The translations under genes were made by a program, and so were the position numbers. From Desulfomonilia bacterium (GTDB lineage Bacteria; Desulfobacterota; Desulfomonilia; UBA1062): DNA of 64,000 bases. The notes under the pieces are model-generated. The model ran no database searches. It was not told the DNA's origin and saw only the letters and a program-made list of their open reading frames with translations. Shown one piece after another: positions 26,031 through 35,164 of the stretch; positions within the stretch are counted from its first letter, which is position 1, and every line of letters begins with the position of its first letter. The DNA is taken from positions 1 through 64,000 of the forward strand of contig DATCTV010000028.1 in the NCBI GenBank assembly GCA_036567785.1, in the 5' to 3' direction.

Positions 26031-27692
26031 CTAAGCTGTAATGTGTTCACTAAGTTGAGATATCGTCTCACGTATTTCATCCGTATTGCCGTGTACACCT
26101 GAAAGGAGGGCTTCAACGGTTGCTATCTCGTCACTAATGTATTTAAGGGAATGCTTGAGCATGAAATCAATTGCGGTATTTATTCTTTCTTCCCACTGAG
26201 TTGCCAGCCGGGAAATATTAACCTCAACCGACCATGGAATCTGATTAAGAAAATGCCTTTCAAAAAGTTTCCTGAATATGAACATCGGGATCATAAACCA
26301 CAAAAGGTCAATGTGAGTGTCAAAACCGAACAGGACTTTGACATCGGGTTTTTCAGGTTCCGGAACTTCAATCTTCCATTCGGATTGGGCTAGTTTTAAC
26401 CCGAGGACCTTTTCAATGTTGCTCTCTAGGTGCATCCTGAAATTCTGCAGATACCTTGTCAGGCTTTCATGAGTACTGTCGAGCGTGCCGCGAAAGTGTT
26501 CGTTTTCATCTTTTGAAATAATGGAAATCTCTCTTTCCATTGTTGACTTGAGCCAGTTCTTATATAATTCGGTCATCTTCCACAGGTTCACTTTCCACGA
26601 GACCATTTCATGGCTCAGTTCTGAAGTCATTTTCTTGATAAGCGGTTTCTTGAACTGTTTAAGATGATTGTTGATTACGGTCCTGGTCTGATTCTTGTTG
26701 TCTCTGGCCATTGCATACGCTTCTCGTCTGATATGTTCGTATCCGGTTTTTTCATTCAATATCTGATTCTTAAGATTATCCCTTTCATTATCACTTTCGA
26801 GAGATGCCATCAGTGCAATTTCCATATATGAAATGCACGATTTCAGAAGGAATTGACACTTATGATTGAGTATGCGGACAAACTCGGCATCACGATCTTT
26901 TGATAAACCGGAAAGGACGTTATCTTCGATCATTTTCCTGAGTCTTTCCGTATCCTTTCTTGTTGAGTATTGAAATATGGGAAAACTCTGCCTGATTTCA
27001 CGTGTCAGGGTGTTTTCAAAAAAATCAATCACTTCCTGCTGATGTTCGGAGGTAAGAAGGTCAGCTTTTGTCATGAGGATTATTATGTTAGGCGTATAAC
27101 TCAGCAGTTCACGGATAAGCCCGAGATCATCCGCCGAGAGAGGCCTGTCTGCACTAATGGCAAGAATAGCAGCCCCCACCTCCGGCAGCCATTCTTCTGA
27201 TTCTTTTATGTGGGCTTCAAAAACGCTTCCGAGGCCTGGCGTGTCAACCAGCCTCAGGCCCTGATAGTTTATCATTGAGGGTAATTCAATATCAACGAAG
27301 GAGACTTTTTTTGAGTTGGATGGATTGTTTGACTCTGAAACATAATCTCCAATATCTCCAGCATTAATGATTGAGGATGTTTTATCTGAATACCTTACAG
27401 TTACACGTTCGGTTTCTCCATATTGCAGACGGGTGATTACGGTAGTTACCGGAGTGACGCCAGTCGGCAGGACTTCCTTTCCTATAAGACTGTTGATAAA
27501 AGAACTTTTGCCGGCCTTGAACTGGCCAAGTATGGCCACATCTATGGTGCGAGTTGTTTCCTCAAGCATTGATTCGCAGACTTCAAGTTGTCGTTTCAGA
27601 GAGGCAAGATGATATTGATCCGCTGTTATACGAATCTTTTCGACCAAGTCTTGAACCGCTAGCGTTTTTAAAACTGCTGGCTGTTGATTCAT
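26031..27692 (-). CDS. Bacterial dynamin-like GTPase
   Basis: A 553-residue dynamin-superfamily GTPase that probably remodels or guards the inner membrane. The G domain has G1 GQFKAGKSSF (about 56-65), an inferred G2 threonine in GVTPVTT, G3 DTPG and G4 TKAD. A long helical region (about 250-540) forms the neck and stalk. A hydrophobic segment near 455-475 (LLWFMIPMFIF) resembles a membrane paddle or anchor. Bacterial dynamins are often encoded in pairs; here there is only one. Its Shine-Dalgarno lies inside a stem (see the hairpin at 27697-27722). It heads the minus-strand run. Confidence 0.9.
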   Translation of the reverse strand: MNQQPAVLKTLAVQDLVEKIRITADQYHLASLKRQLEVCESMLEETTRTIDVAILGQFKAGKSSFINSLIGKEVLPTGVTPVTTVITRLQYGETERVTVRYSDKTSSIINAGDIGDYVSESNNPSNSKKVSFVDIELPSMINYQGLRLVDTPGLGSVFEAHIKESEEWLPEVGAAILAISADRPLSADDLGLIRELLSYTPNIIILMTKADLLTSEHQQEVIDFFENTLTREIRQSFPIFQYSTRKDTERLRKMIEDNVLSGLSKDRDAEFVRILNHKCQFLLKSCISYMEIALMASLESDNERDNLKNQILNEKTGYEHIRREAYAMARDNKNQTRTVINNHLKQFKKPLIKKMTSELSHEMVSWKVNLWKMTELYKNWLKSTMEREISIISKDENEHFRGTLDSTHESLTRYLQNFRMHLESNIEKVLGLKLAQSEWKIEVPEPEKPDVKVLFGFDTHIDLLWFMIPMFIFRKLFERHFLNQIPWSVEVNISRLATQWEERINTAIDFMLKHSLKYISDEIATVEALLSGVHGNTDEIRETISQLSEHITA

Positions 27693-27696
27693 AATA

Positions 27697-27722
27697 ACTC
27701 CTATTCATTAATTTGTAGGAGT
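27697..27722 (-). promoter_or_regulatory. Hairpin sequestering the Shine-Dalgarno of the dynamin-like gene
   Basis: In the minus-strand mRNA ACTCCTA (27716-27722) can pair perfectly with TAGGAGT (27697-27703) across a 12-base loop. The second arm contains the AGGAG that serves the ATG at 27692, five bases away. The fold would hide the ribosome-binding site. Confidence 0.55.
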
Positions 27723-27897
27723 CATTAGCCTCTGGCGGTTATATGGAGAACTCCATCCCCCTGGAAAGCATTAGTAAAATGAACAATGAAAGTCAAGTGA
27801 TTTAACAGTTAAAATTTTCAAATCTGTAACACTTAGTTGAATGGAAATTTATTGTATTTTCATATTGAGCAAAGAATAAAATATGTCACTTTCTCGA

Positions 27898-27927
27898 TTG
27901 ACATTGGAAGATATTATTCAATATAGT
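27898..27927 (+). promoter_or_regulatory. Sigma70-type promoter of the second OFA gene
   Basis: TTGACA (27898-27903) and TATAGT (27922-27927), 18 bases apart. They are followed by a short leader and AGGGGAGGA ahead of the ATG at 27968. The surrounding 27693-27967 gap is AT-rich and should also hold the promoter of the divergent dynamin-like gene, which I could not place. Confidence 0.6.
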
Positions 27928-27967
27928 CCTTCGCTAATTTCTTAAATTTCAGGGGAGGATATTTTTT

Positions 27968-29464
27968 ATGTCGGAGGATACAAAACTTTTCGGGATGAAA
28001 CCCGAATCGGGAAGATGGCTGCTTGTCATCTTAGGGTTGGTAATAAATTTATGTCTCGGTACCGTTTACGCATACAGCGTATTCAAAAAGCCTGTTGAAC
28101 AGTATTTCAACACAATAACCGCCGTTGTCGCCATTCCTGAAGTGGATGCAATCAACCAGGACAAAAACGGCAAGGAACTCCTGGGAAAAATTTACGGCCT
28201 GAAAAAGGAAAAGGCCGATGAGCTAAAGGCAAGACATTCAACGCTCGATGCCCCTTACATCATCGAGCTTTTCAAACTTGACCCGGCAAAGGAGACCATA
28301 AAGGCAGAGGCTTTTGTCACCCACCTTAAAGGGCTGTCTCCTGATAAGCTTGATGTCCTGTTGTCCATCAACAAGATATCGTCATTCCAGAGCAACCTTC
28401 CGTTCATGATATTCCTGGCATTCTTTGCGGTTACAATGTTTTTCGGAGGCAGGCTTATGGAAAAAATCGGCCCGAGGAATCTGACCATCATTGGAGCGGT
28501 TATCGTGGGAGCAGGCTGGTTTCTCTCGGGATTTGCAACCAATATATACCTGCTGGTACTGACATATGGTGTCATAGCGGGAAGCGGAGTAGGACTTGCC
28601 TATGGCTGCCCGATCGCTGTTGCAGCACGCTGGTTCCCTGATAAAAAGGGCCTTGCAGTGGGACTTACTGTTGCAGGATTCGGAGGATCGGCCCTTCTTA
28701 CGGCAAAAATCGCAAGCGTCCTTCTTGATAAAGTTGGACTCCCCACGACATTCATGTACTTTGGCATAGCTTTTCTTATCATTATTTTCCTTCTCTCTCT
28801 CCCGCTTAAATTCCCGGCCGCAGGATGGAAACCATCAGGCTGGACGCCTGCAGCAGGAACGGTTGCGACAACAGATCTTACTGCTGCGGCGATGGTGAAA
28901 ACTGGCACATACTGGGGCGTGTTCCTTTGCTTTCTGATAGGAAGCCTTGCAGGTCTTATGGCGATTGGTGTGTCCAGCACGGTAGGTACCGAGGTTATTA
29001 AGATAGACAAGGCCTTTGCTGCTTCACTTGTCGGCATATTCGCAATATTCAATGCCCTGGGCAGACCATTATTCGGAACAATCATTGATAAGTCCACCCC
29101 CAGAACAGCTGCATTACTGAACCTGATGCTTATACTCATCGCATCGGGCATAATGCTCATGGCAAAGGAAGGAGATGTTGCACTGTATGTAATATCTTTT
29201 ATTTTGTTCTGGCTCTGCCTCGGAGGATGGCTTGCTATAGCGCCGACATCAACTGCATCATTTTTCGGTATTAAGAATTATGCAAAGAACTACGGTGTAG
29301 TATTCTTCGCATACGGCATAGGTGCTATCCTTGGCGGACTCATTTCCGGTTTTGCAAAAGACATATTCGGTTCTCTTCAGTTTGCTTTCTGGCCGACTGC
29401 CGGTCTTGCCTTTCTCGGCATTATCATCGCGGCCATTCTTATAAAGCCACCCAGGACAGCTTAA
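27968..29464 (+). CDS. OFA-family MFS transporter with a large extracytoplasmic insertion
   Basis: A 498-residue member of the oxalate/formate antiporter family. The start (WLLVILGLVINLCLGTVYAYSVFKKPV) and the loop ARWFPDKKGLAVGLTVAGFGGSALL are typical, with about 12 helices. Between helix 1 and helix 2 lies an insertion of about 90 hydrophilic residues (roughly 45-135, rich in Lys and Asp) that the paralogue at 12061-13341 lacks. In the usual topology it would face the periplasm. The substrate is a small carboxylate, not determinable further. A promoter is placed 65 bases upstream, and a strong shared terminator follows the stop. Confidence 0.9.
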   Translation: MSEDTKLFGMKPESGRWLLVILGLVINLCLGTVYAYSVFKKPVEQYFNTITAVVAIPEVDAINQDKNGKELLGKIYGLKKEKADELKARHSTLDAPYIIELFKLDPAKETIKAEAFVTHLKGLSPDKLDVLLSINKISSFQSNLPFMIFLAFFAVTMFFGGRLMEKIGPRNLTIIGAVIVGAGWFLSGFATNIYLLVLTYGVIAGSGVGLAYGCPIAVAARWFPDKKGLAVGLTVAGFGGSALLTAKIASVLLDKVGLPTTFMYFGIAFLIIIFLLSLPLKFPAAGWKPSGWTPAAGTVATTDLTAAAMVKTGTYWGVFLCFLIGSLAGLMAIGVSSTVGTEVIKIDKAFAASLVGIFAIFNALGRPLFGTIIDKSTPRTAALLNLMLILIASGIMLMAKEGDVALYVISFILFWLCLGGWLAIAPTSTASFFGIKNYAKNYGVVFFAYGIGAILGGLISGFAKDIFGSLQFAFWPTAGLAFLGIIIAAILIKPPRTA

Positions 29465-29483
29465 TGTTTTTTTAGAATTACAT

Positions 29484-29516
29484 AACTGCGGCAGGGAGAA
29501 AAAACCTGCCGCAGTT
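29484..29516. terminator. Bidirectional terminator between convergent genes
   Basis: A perfect 12-bp stem, AACTGCGGCAGG (29484-29495) with CCTGCCGCAGTT (29505-29516), and an A-rich 9-base loop. It is flanked by a T-rich tract on the plus strand and by an A/T-rich tract towards the other side. It lies between the OFA gene (+) and the methyltransferase gene (-) and can serve both. Confidence 0.88.
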
Positions 29517-29535
29517 CTTATTTATTCAGCGTTTA

Positions 29536-30675
29536 TCAGTAAAGCTCGTACTTCACCAGCCTGCCGTCAAGCGGGCCGTTTTTGAGCGGGATCTTGAATG
29601 CAGACCTCAACCCCACCTTCTTTATAAGCTCTCTGTTTCCGAAATATATGTAGGCGGTCGAGCCCTTGCAATGCTGCTTTAAAAAATCCCCTAAATCTTT
29701 CATCATGAGACCAAGTTCGACCTTTGATCCCATGCGCCTGCCATACGGAGGGTTGCACACAATGGTAACACCGTTTAAGTCGGGAAGGTCCATGAACCCT
29801 GACCTTGCAAACGTCACAGCCCTGCCCCCGGGGAGGTTACGCGCATTTGACCGTGAAGAGGCAACTGCCTGCTCGTTGATATCGCTGCCTGATATAAGGC
29901 CCTTTGGAAGCTCTCTAGCCATCGCATCCGCCTCGTATTTAACCGAAGCCCAGAGCGAATCATCAAAATCAGGGAGAAAGAAGAATCCGAAATTATCCCT
30001 CCTGTATCCCGCAGGAATACGGCAGTATCTCATGAGGGCTTCAAGCAGCAGGGTGCCGGAACCGCACATTGGGTCATACAGAGGAGTTTGCCCGTCCCAG
30101 CCTGTAAGTTTTATGATCGCTGCTGCAAGATTTTCCTGCATGGGTGCTTCAACCGCCTCTTTCCTGTATCCGCGCCTGTGAAGTGAACCGCCCGAAGTGT
30201 CCAGATAGATGGTAGCCTTGTTGCTGTCTATGTGAAGGTTGAAATGAATATCAGGGTTTATCCGCTCCACATCGGGCCTCATATCAAAACGTTCCCTGAA
30301 CTGGTCGACTATGGCATCTTTCAGGCAGAGAGATGCATATTGCGAATGTCTGATTTTGCTGTTTGTAAGGTTCGCCGATATGCAGAATGTCTGGTCAACT
30401 GAAAAGAGCATTGGCCAGTCGATGTTAAGAGCCGTCCTGTAAAGATACTTTGTGCTGTGGCAGTCGAAAGTTATAAGCGGGGCAAGTATTCTCGTACACA
30501 GCCTGGTCATGTAATTTATACGGTAAAGGGTTTCCCTTCCGGCTGTAAAAAACAGCCCCCTGAAGACGACATTTATCTCTTCGGCTCCAAGCGAGGCAAG
30601 CTCCTCTTTGCCAAGCTCCTCCATGCCGTCGGCAATCTGGGCGAAATATCTGTTCGTCTTCTGATAGGTGTACAT
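29536..30675 (-). CDS. THUMP-domain class I RNA methyltransferase (RlmL N-terminal-like)
   Basis: A 379-residue RNA guanine-N2 methyltransferase resembling the m2G2445 half of RlmL, acting on 23S rRNA or possibly tRNA. An N-terminal THUMP region (about 45-165) for RNA binding is followed by a Rossmann methyltransferase domain. That domain has the SAM motif DPMCGSGTLLLEA (about 205-217), ISGSDIN, and the catalytic NPPYG motif that flips out the target base. There is no second RlmK domain, so this is the short form. It follows the GPH symporter gene by 45 bases with a poor Shine-Dalgarno. Confidence 0.9.
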   Translation of the reverse strand: MYTYQKTNRYFAQIADGMEELGKEELASLGAEEINVVFRGLFFTAGRETLYRINYMTRLCTRILAPLITFDCHSTKYLYRTALNIDWPMLFSVDQTFCISANLTNSKIRHSQYASLCLKDAIVDQFRERFDMRPDVERINPDIHFNLHIDSNKATIYLDTSGGSLHRRGYRKEAVEAPMQENLAAAIIKLTGWDGQTPLYDPMCGSGTLLLEALMRYCRIPAGYRRDNFGFFFLPDFDDSLWASVKYEADAMARELPKGLISGSDINEQAVASSRSNARNLPGGRAVTFARSGFMDLPDLNGVTIVCNPPYGRRMGSKVELGLMMKDLGDFLKQHCKGSTAYIYFGNRELIKKVGLRSAFKIPLKNGPLDGRLVKYELY

Positions 30676-30720
30676 CTTTACAAATTGTTTTTTACTTTAA
30701 TAGCAAAGCTTGCAGGAATA

Positions 30721-32160
30721 TCAGCTCGCGGTCGCCTCCGACTTCGCCTTTTCCTTCGCATCGAGAGCTTCCCTGATCTCTTTGAGCTTATTACCGTGAA
30801 GCGGATAGATATACAGCGCCAGTATCGCAAGGAGGAATCCGATGATCGACGGGATTGTCATGAAAAGTCTGAAGCCCAGATTAACCGTCTCGGGCTGAAC
30901 CTCCAGGGCGGTGTCATAACCGAAATACGGCATCATGATTCCAAGCACACCGGACACCAGTCCTGAACTTATCGTTATCACGAAGGAGCTCATCCCGAAA
31001 TACATGCCGGCCCTCTGCTGGCCCATCTTGACCTCGTCTTCATCGACGACCTCAGCGATAATGACATCGCCTATGAGAATGAGCCCTGACAGGCCGATTC
31101 CGATAATCGCGGAACATACATAGACAAATGTCATCGACCGGGCAAATCCCATCGGAATGACGCCTATAATCATGATCAGGTTGGAGAGTATCAGCGAGGT
31201 CCTGGAATCAGTTTTGTTGGCCACAATCTGCCGCCATGGATAGAGAGCGATAATCGCCACGATGAAAACAATCCCTAAAACAATTGTGGCATCGCCTTCC
31301 TTTATATTGAGGGAGTACTTCAGATAAAAAAGCATTCCGGCGGTCAGAACACCGGTCCCGAAAAACCTCATGGCCTGTGCTGTTGCAGCCGCAAGAAAAC
31401 TCTTATTTATGAATGTCGCCCTGACAGCTCCCCAGAACGGCACATAACTTTTCTCGCTTGAACCTTTCACTTCGAAGAGTGATGTTTTACCAATGTAAAT
31501 GGAAACAATGCTCACAACAGCTATTGTAATCGCCATGGCCGGCCAGCCTATGGTCTTGGCAACCATAGGCGGCAGATGAATTGGGAGACTTCCGGTCAAA
31601 TCGGCGGCAACAGGGCCCAGTATCTCAACCAGCTTCGGCGGAAGCGCCGTAGCCAGCAGAAGACCGACGCCCTGAAAGATGTTCATTTTGGCCGCGACAT
31701 CGGTTCTTTCCGCGTAGTTATCGAACATCTCAGGCAGGAGTCCGTAATATCCGGTCGCAATTGCAGTATAAAGCGTTTCCCAGAAAGTCATTACAACAAG
31801 AAAACATACAAGCAGCTCGACCGGATGGGTCTTCCCGTCAAACGGCATGGAAAACATCAGTATGAATGTAATGATATAAGGAATGGTCGTAAATTTCACA
31901 TAGGGTATTCGCCTGCCCCATCTGGACTTTGTCCTGTCGGAGAGGTACCCGATAACCGGGTTGTTCAGTGCGTTGTATATCGTATAAAGGCTCCATGACA
32001 AACCGAACCAAGTAATGGGAAGGTTCATTACATCAACCACATAGAACCCTACTATTCCGCTCCATATCGCCTCAGCCGGTATGCATACACCGAGGCTCGT
32101 CAGAGAATAGAGCATTCTGGTCTTGAAGCTGGTTTTAAAAACAGATTTTTGTGTTTCCAT
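30721..32160 (-). CDS. GPH-family (MelB-like) sugar or organic solute symporter
   Basis: A 479-residue inner-membrane transporter of the glycoside-pentoside-hexuronide:cation symporter family (MFS_2). The loop NPVIGYLSDRTKSRWGRRIPY is the family signature, and about 12 helices follow. Members take up oligosaccharides, uronides or sugar derivatives with Na+ or H+. AGGGGTG lies just before the ATG. Glycosidase-like genes occur within 20 kb but none is adjacent, so the substrate stays open. Confidence 0.87.
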   Translation of the reverse strand: METQKSVFKTSFKTRMLYSLTSLGVCIPAEAIWSGIVGFYVVDVMNLPITWFGLSWSLYTIYNALNNPVIGYLSDRTKSRWGRRIPYVKFTTIPYIITFILMFSMPFDGKTHPVELLVCFLVVMTFWETLYTAIATGYYGLLPEMFDNYAERTDVAAKMNIFQGVGLLLATALPPKLVEILGPVAADLTGSLPIHLPPMVAKTIGWPAMAITIAVVSIVSIYIGKTSLFEVKGSSEKSYVPFWGAVRATFINKSFLAAATAQAMRFFGTGVLTAGMLFYLKYSLNIKEGDATIVLGIVFIVAIIALYPWRQIVANKTDSRTSLILSNLIMIIGVIPMGFARSMTFVYVCSAIIGIGLSGLILIGDVIIAEVVDEDEVKMGQQRAGMYFGMSSFVITISSGLVSGVLGIMMPYFGYDTALEVQPETVNLGFRLFMTIPSIIGFLLAILALYIYPLHGNKLKEIREALDAKEKAKSEATAS

Positions 32161-32177
32161 GTAACACCCCTTTAAAA

Positions 32178-32189
32178 ATGAATATTCAT
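32178..32189. promoter_or_regulatory. 12-bp perfect palindrome upstream of the symporter
   Basis: ATGAATATTCAT is self-complementary and lies 18 bases upstream of the symporter ATG, just before the Shine-Dalgarno. It could be an operator, but AT-rich palindromes of this size also occur by chance. Confidence 0.25.
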
Positions 32190-32271
32190 AATGCGGATAA
32201 AATATTGCATAAACACACGGCTCCGACTAATTTGCAACCGCCGCATTGAACAAGCAAAATTTGAGGCTGCT

Positions 32272-32892
32272 TCAGTTTCCTGAAGATTTGACACCTTCTT
32301 CCTGTGCTTTCATATCCGGTGTCTCGAACAGGTTGTCTTTCAAACCGATATTGAACCTGTAGTCGCTTATCCTGATATCACTTCTGTTTCCGGCCGAATC
32401 AACAAGCTTGACGCGTTTGATGATGCTGTCTTCATCTGTCCATATGCTGATCTCACCCGAACCGTTCTTGGGAGTGAGGACAAAATGGTCTTTCTCCTGC
32501 TTGACCTTGTATCCCTTATCGAGACTCGATATTCCAGCAATAAATGCCAGAAGATTCTGTGTGGCTATCTCCTTCGGAACCTCCTGCACAGCCATGGTTT
32601 TTTCATCGGGTAATGCCACGACAAGTTTGTTGCCTTTCAATATAATAATCTGCTTCTGTGGTTTATAAACATCCATCCGCACGCCGTCAGGTCTTTTGAA
32701 CAGTATTTTCCCCGTAAAATCGATGTTCTTGTTTAGAATCGCCTGATATGTGCTCTGATTGAACGTCGCATCAAAATCCTTGTATGCGGAATACTTCTTT
32801 TGTATGTCTTCAAGCCCTGCTGCAAACGAGGCAGTACCCGCCGCCAGAATAAAAACAGACACAATGACACTATTCATCCATTTCTTTGCCAT
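32272..32892 (-). CDS. lolA: LolA-like outer-membrane lipoprotein carrier
   Basis: A 206-residue periplasmic protein of the LolA fold, which ferries lipoproteins from the inner to the outer membrane. A signal peptide (about 1-24, ending SFA) is followed by LEDIQKKYSAYKDFDATFNQ, then FTGKILFKRPDGVRMDVYKPQKQIII, the typical LolA strand pattern. A late ADLVDSAGNRSDIRISDYRFN-like segment is close to the family end. Its start overlaps the ftsK stop by 23 bases. The ftsK-lolA order is common in Deltaproteobacteria, as in gamma groups. Confidence 0.9.
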   Translation of the reverse strand: MAKKWMNSVIVSVFILAAGTASFAAGLEDIQKKYSAYKDFDATFNQSTYQAILNKNIDFTGKILFKRPDGVRMDVYKPQKQIIILKGNKLVVALPDEKTMAVQEVPKEIATQNLLAFIAGISSLDKGYKVKQEKDHFVLTPKNGSGEISIWTDEDSIIKRVKLVDSAGNRSDIRISDYRFNIGLKDNLFETPDMKAQEEGVKSSGN

Positions 32893-35074
32893 ATGGTTTC
32901 ACCAGTACCTTTCTCGGTTTACCCGCCGCATCGGACGGTCCTACGACGCCCTCTCTCTCCATCTGCTCGATTATTCTCGCAGCCCTGTTGTAGCCGATCC
33001 TGAAACGCCTCTGGACAAGCGATATGGAAGCGCTCCCCTTCTGCGTTACAAACTCCAGCGCCTCATCATAGACCTCATCAATGCTGCCGTTTTCATCACC
33101 ACCATCGTCCTCGTCCCTGACCTGGGCCTGTATGTGCTCTTCAATATCCGATATATAATCAGGACCTTTCTGTTCCCTGATGAAATTCACCACGCTGTCA
33201 ACCTCCTCCTCGGTGACATAGGCGCCATGTATCCGCATTAGCCCCTGATGCCCGGGTGAAAGGAACAGCATATCCCCGTTACCCAGGAGCTGCTCGGCGC
33301 CGTTGCTGTCGAGGATGGTTCTCGAATCGACGCCCTGTGACACCCTGAACGATATCCTCGAAGGAAAGTTTGCCTTGATGAGGCCGGTGACGACATCGAC
33401 CGACGGCCTCTGGGTAGCCATGATCAGGTGTATCCCCGCGGCTCGCGCCATCTGTGCGAGCCTTATTATAAACTCCTGTGTTTCACGGTTCGACATGGTA
33501 AGGTCGGCCATCTCGTCAACCACAAGGACAAGCCTTGGAAGAATGCCAGGCGGAGCGCCGTCTTCATGCCTGATTGCAAGTGTCGTTTCTGCGTTCCTGT
33601 TCTGTGATCTGATTTTTTTGTTGTAAGTGTCCAGGCTTTTTACAGTCGTCTCTTTAAATAACTGATAACGCATTTCCATTTCAGAGATCAGCCACTTGAG
33701 TATCGGCAGGGCCTCTCTTGAATCGGTAACGACAGGATGCAAAAGATGCGGAATGCCTTCATAATGGGATAGTTCTATCCTCTTTGGGTCAATCATGATG
33801 AATTTAAGTTCGTCAGGATAACACCTGTAAAGGAGCGACAGTATCATGGTGTTGAGCCCGACGCTCTTCCCGGTGCCGGTCGCCCCGGCAATCAAAAGGT
33901 GAGGCATCTTTGCAAGGTCGATTACGACAGGCGCACCTTCAATATCCGTACCCAAACCCACTGTAAGCGGTGATGAGGCATTGATAAATGCGCTGCTGGC
34001 TATTATCGTCTTTAAAAAAACCGTCCTCCTGTTTTTATTAGGCACCTCGATTCCCACTGCGTTCTTACCCGGTATAGGTGCCACAACCCTCACAGGTGAT
34101 GCCTTCAGTGCCATTGAGAGGTCATCTGCAAGCGAAACTATCCTGTTTATTTTAATCCCCGGCGCAGGGGTGAACTCATACATGGTGATCAGCGGACCCG
34201 GCCTTATCTGCAGAATTTCACCTTCAATGTTGAGGCTTCTGAGCTTAGCCGTTATAAGTTCGGCATTTGCATTAAGTTCCTTGGCGGTCATTTCCTTGCC
34301 GGTATTCTGGACTTCCCTGAGAAGAGATCTCGGCGGGAGTTCATACTCACCTTCAAAAGAAAGTTTCGCCTGCTCGAATTTTTCGTTCAGCTTTGTCTTT
34401 TCCGTGTCAAGCCTTGATATCTGGGGTTCCTTTTTCTTCTTTTCCTGTTTTTTATCCTTGATTTTTTCAGGCTCGGCATGCTCTTGGGGTTCGTCTTCCC
34501 TTATCCTTTTTTCAGGTCTGGTGATAGCGGGTTTGTCAAGCATGACCAGGCTTTTTATCGCCCCCCATGCATTCTTCAGATCATAACCGATAACAAGGGC
34601 GGCAAAAAACATCGTAAGAAGAACGACAAGCGATCCCCATGTTTTCAGATATGCACTCAAGCCTTTTCCGACAACCAGCCCGATCACACCGCCGGCCTTG
34701 ACCGAGCCTCCCCAGACGCCTGCATCCCCGAAGAAAACTCCAATAAGGCTTATTATTACGAAAAAGAGCACAACGCTGCTTATTCCCTTTATAATTCCTA
34801 TTTTTATATCTCTGAAGGTGAGCCAGGCATATTCGGCAAGCATCAATGGAATCAGAAATGCGCCGAGGCCGAATATCAGGAGCAGTCCGTCGGCAATATA
34901 AGCCCCGACAAGCCCTGTTAGATTATGGATATTGCTCGTATCTGCGGCATGCGTAAAGCCCGGATCGGTTCCCGAGTACGAGACAAGGGAGAGAAGCATA
35001 AGAATGGCAAGCGCCAGCATTGCCAATGAGGCGATTTTCTTTATATTGATATCCTTTTTTTCTTTCCTGGGCAT
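32870..35074 (-). CDS. ftsK: DNA translocase FtsK/SpoIIIE
   Basis: A 734-residue membrane-anchored DNA pump that clears the chromosome terminus from the closing septum. Four helices lie in the first 165 residues. A charged linker (about 185-260) leads to the alpha domain, a RecA-like motor with Walker A GATGTGKSVGLNTM and Walker B LVLVVDEMADLTM, and a C-terminal winged-helix gamma domain (about 665-725, ISLVQRRFRIGYNRAARIIEQM). The gamma domain reads KOPS sites. The linker is short compared with E. coli, as in many non-enteric FtsK proteins. It lies 90 bases after the RNase J gene. Confidence 0.96.
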   Translation of the reverse strand: MPRKEKKDINIKKIASLAMLALAILMLLSLVSYSGTDPGFTHAADTSNIHNLTGLVGAYIADGLLLIFGLGAFLIPLMLAEYAWLTFRDIKIGIIKGISSVVLFFVIISLIGVFFGDAGVWGGSVKAGGVIGLVVGKGLSAYLKTWGSLVVLLTMFFAALVIGYDLKNAWGAIKSLVMLDKPAITRPEKRIREDEPQEHAEPEKIKDKKQEKKKKEPQISRLDTEKTKLNEKFEQAKLSFEGEYELPPRSLLREVQNTGKEMTAKELNANAELITAKLRSLNIEGEILQIRPGPLITMYEFTPAPGIKINRIVSLADDLSMALKASPVRVVAPIPGKNAVGIEVPNKNRRTVFLKTIIASSAFINASSPLTVGLGTDIEGAPVVIDLAKMPHLLIAGATGTGKSVGLNTMILSLLYRCYPDELKFIMIDPKRIELSHYEGIPHLLHPVVTDSREALPILKWLISEMEMRYQLFKETTVKSLDTYNKKIRSQNRNAETTLAIRHEDGAPPGILPRLVLVVDEMADLTMSNRETQEFIIRLAQMARAAGIHLIMATQRPSVDVVTGLIKANFPSRISFRVSQGVDSRTILDSNGAEQLLGNGDMLFLSPGHQGLMRIHGAYVTEEEVDSVVNFIREQKGPDYISDIEEHIQAQVRDEDDGGDENGSIDEVYDEALEFVTQKGSASISLVQRRFRIGYNRAARIIEQMEREGVVGPSDAAGKPRKVLVKPYGKEMDE

Positions 35075-35164
35075 AGGTTTAATGATCCATAAAAACCGTC
35101 ATAAATGAAATCCCGGCAACTTCCCTGTGAAAACCTGAGGCTTTCGAACTTGAGTATCGGGGCA

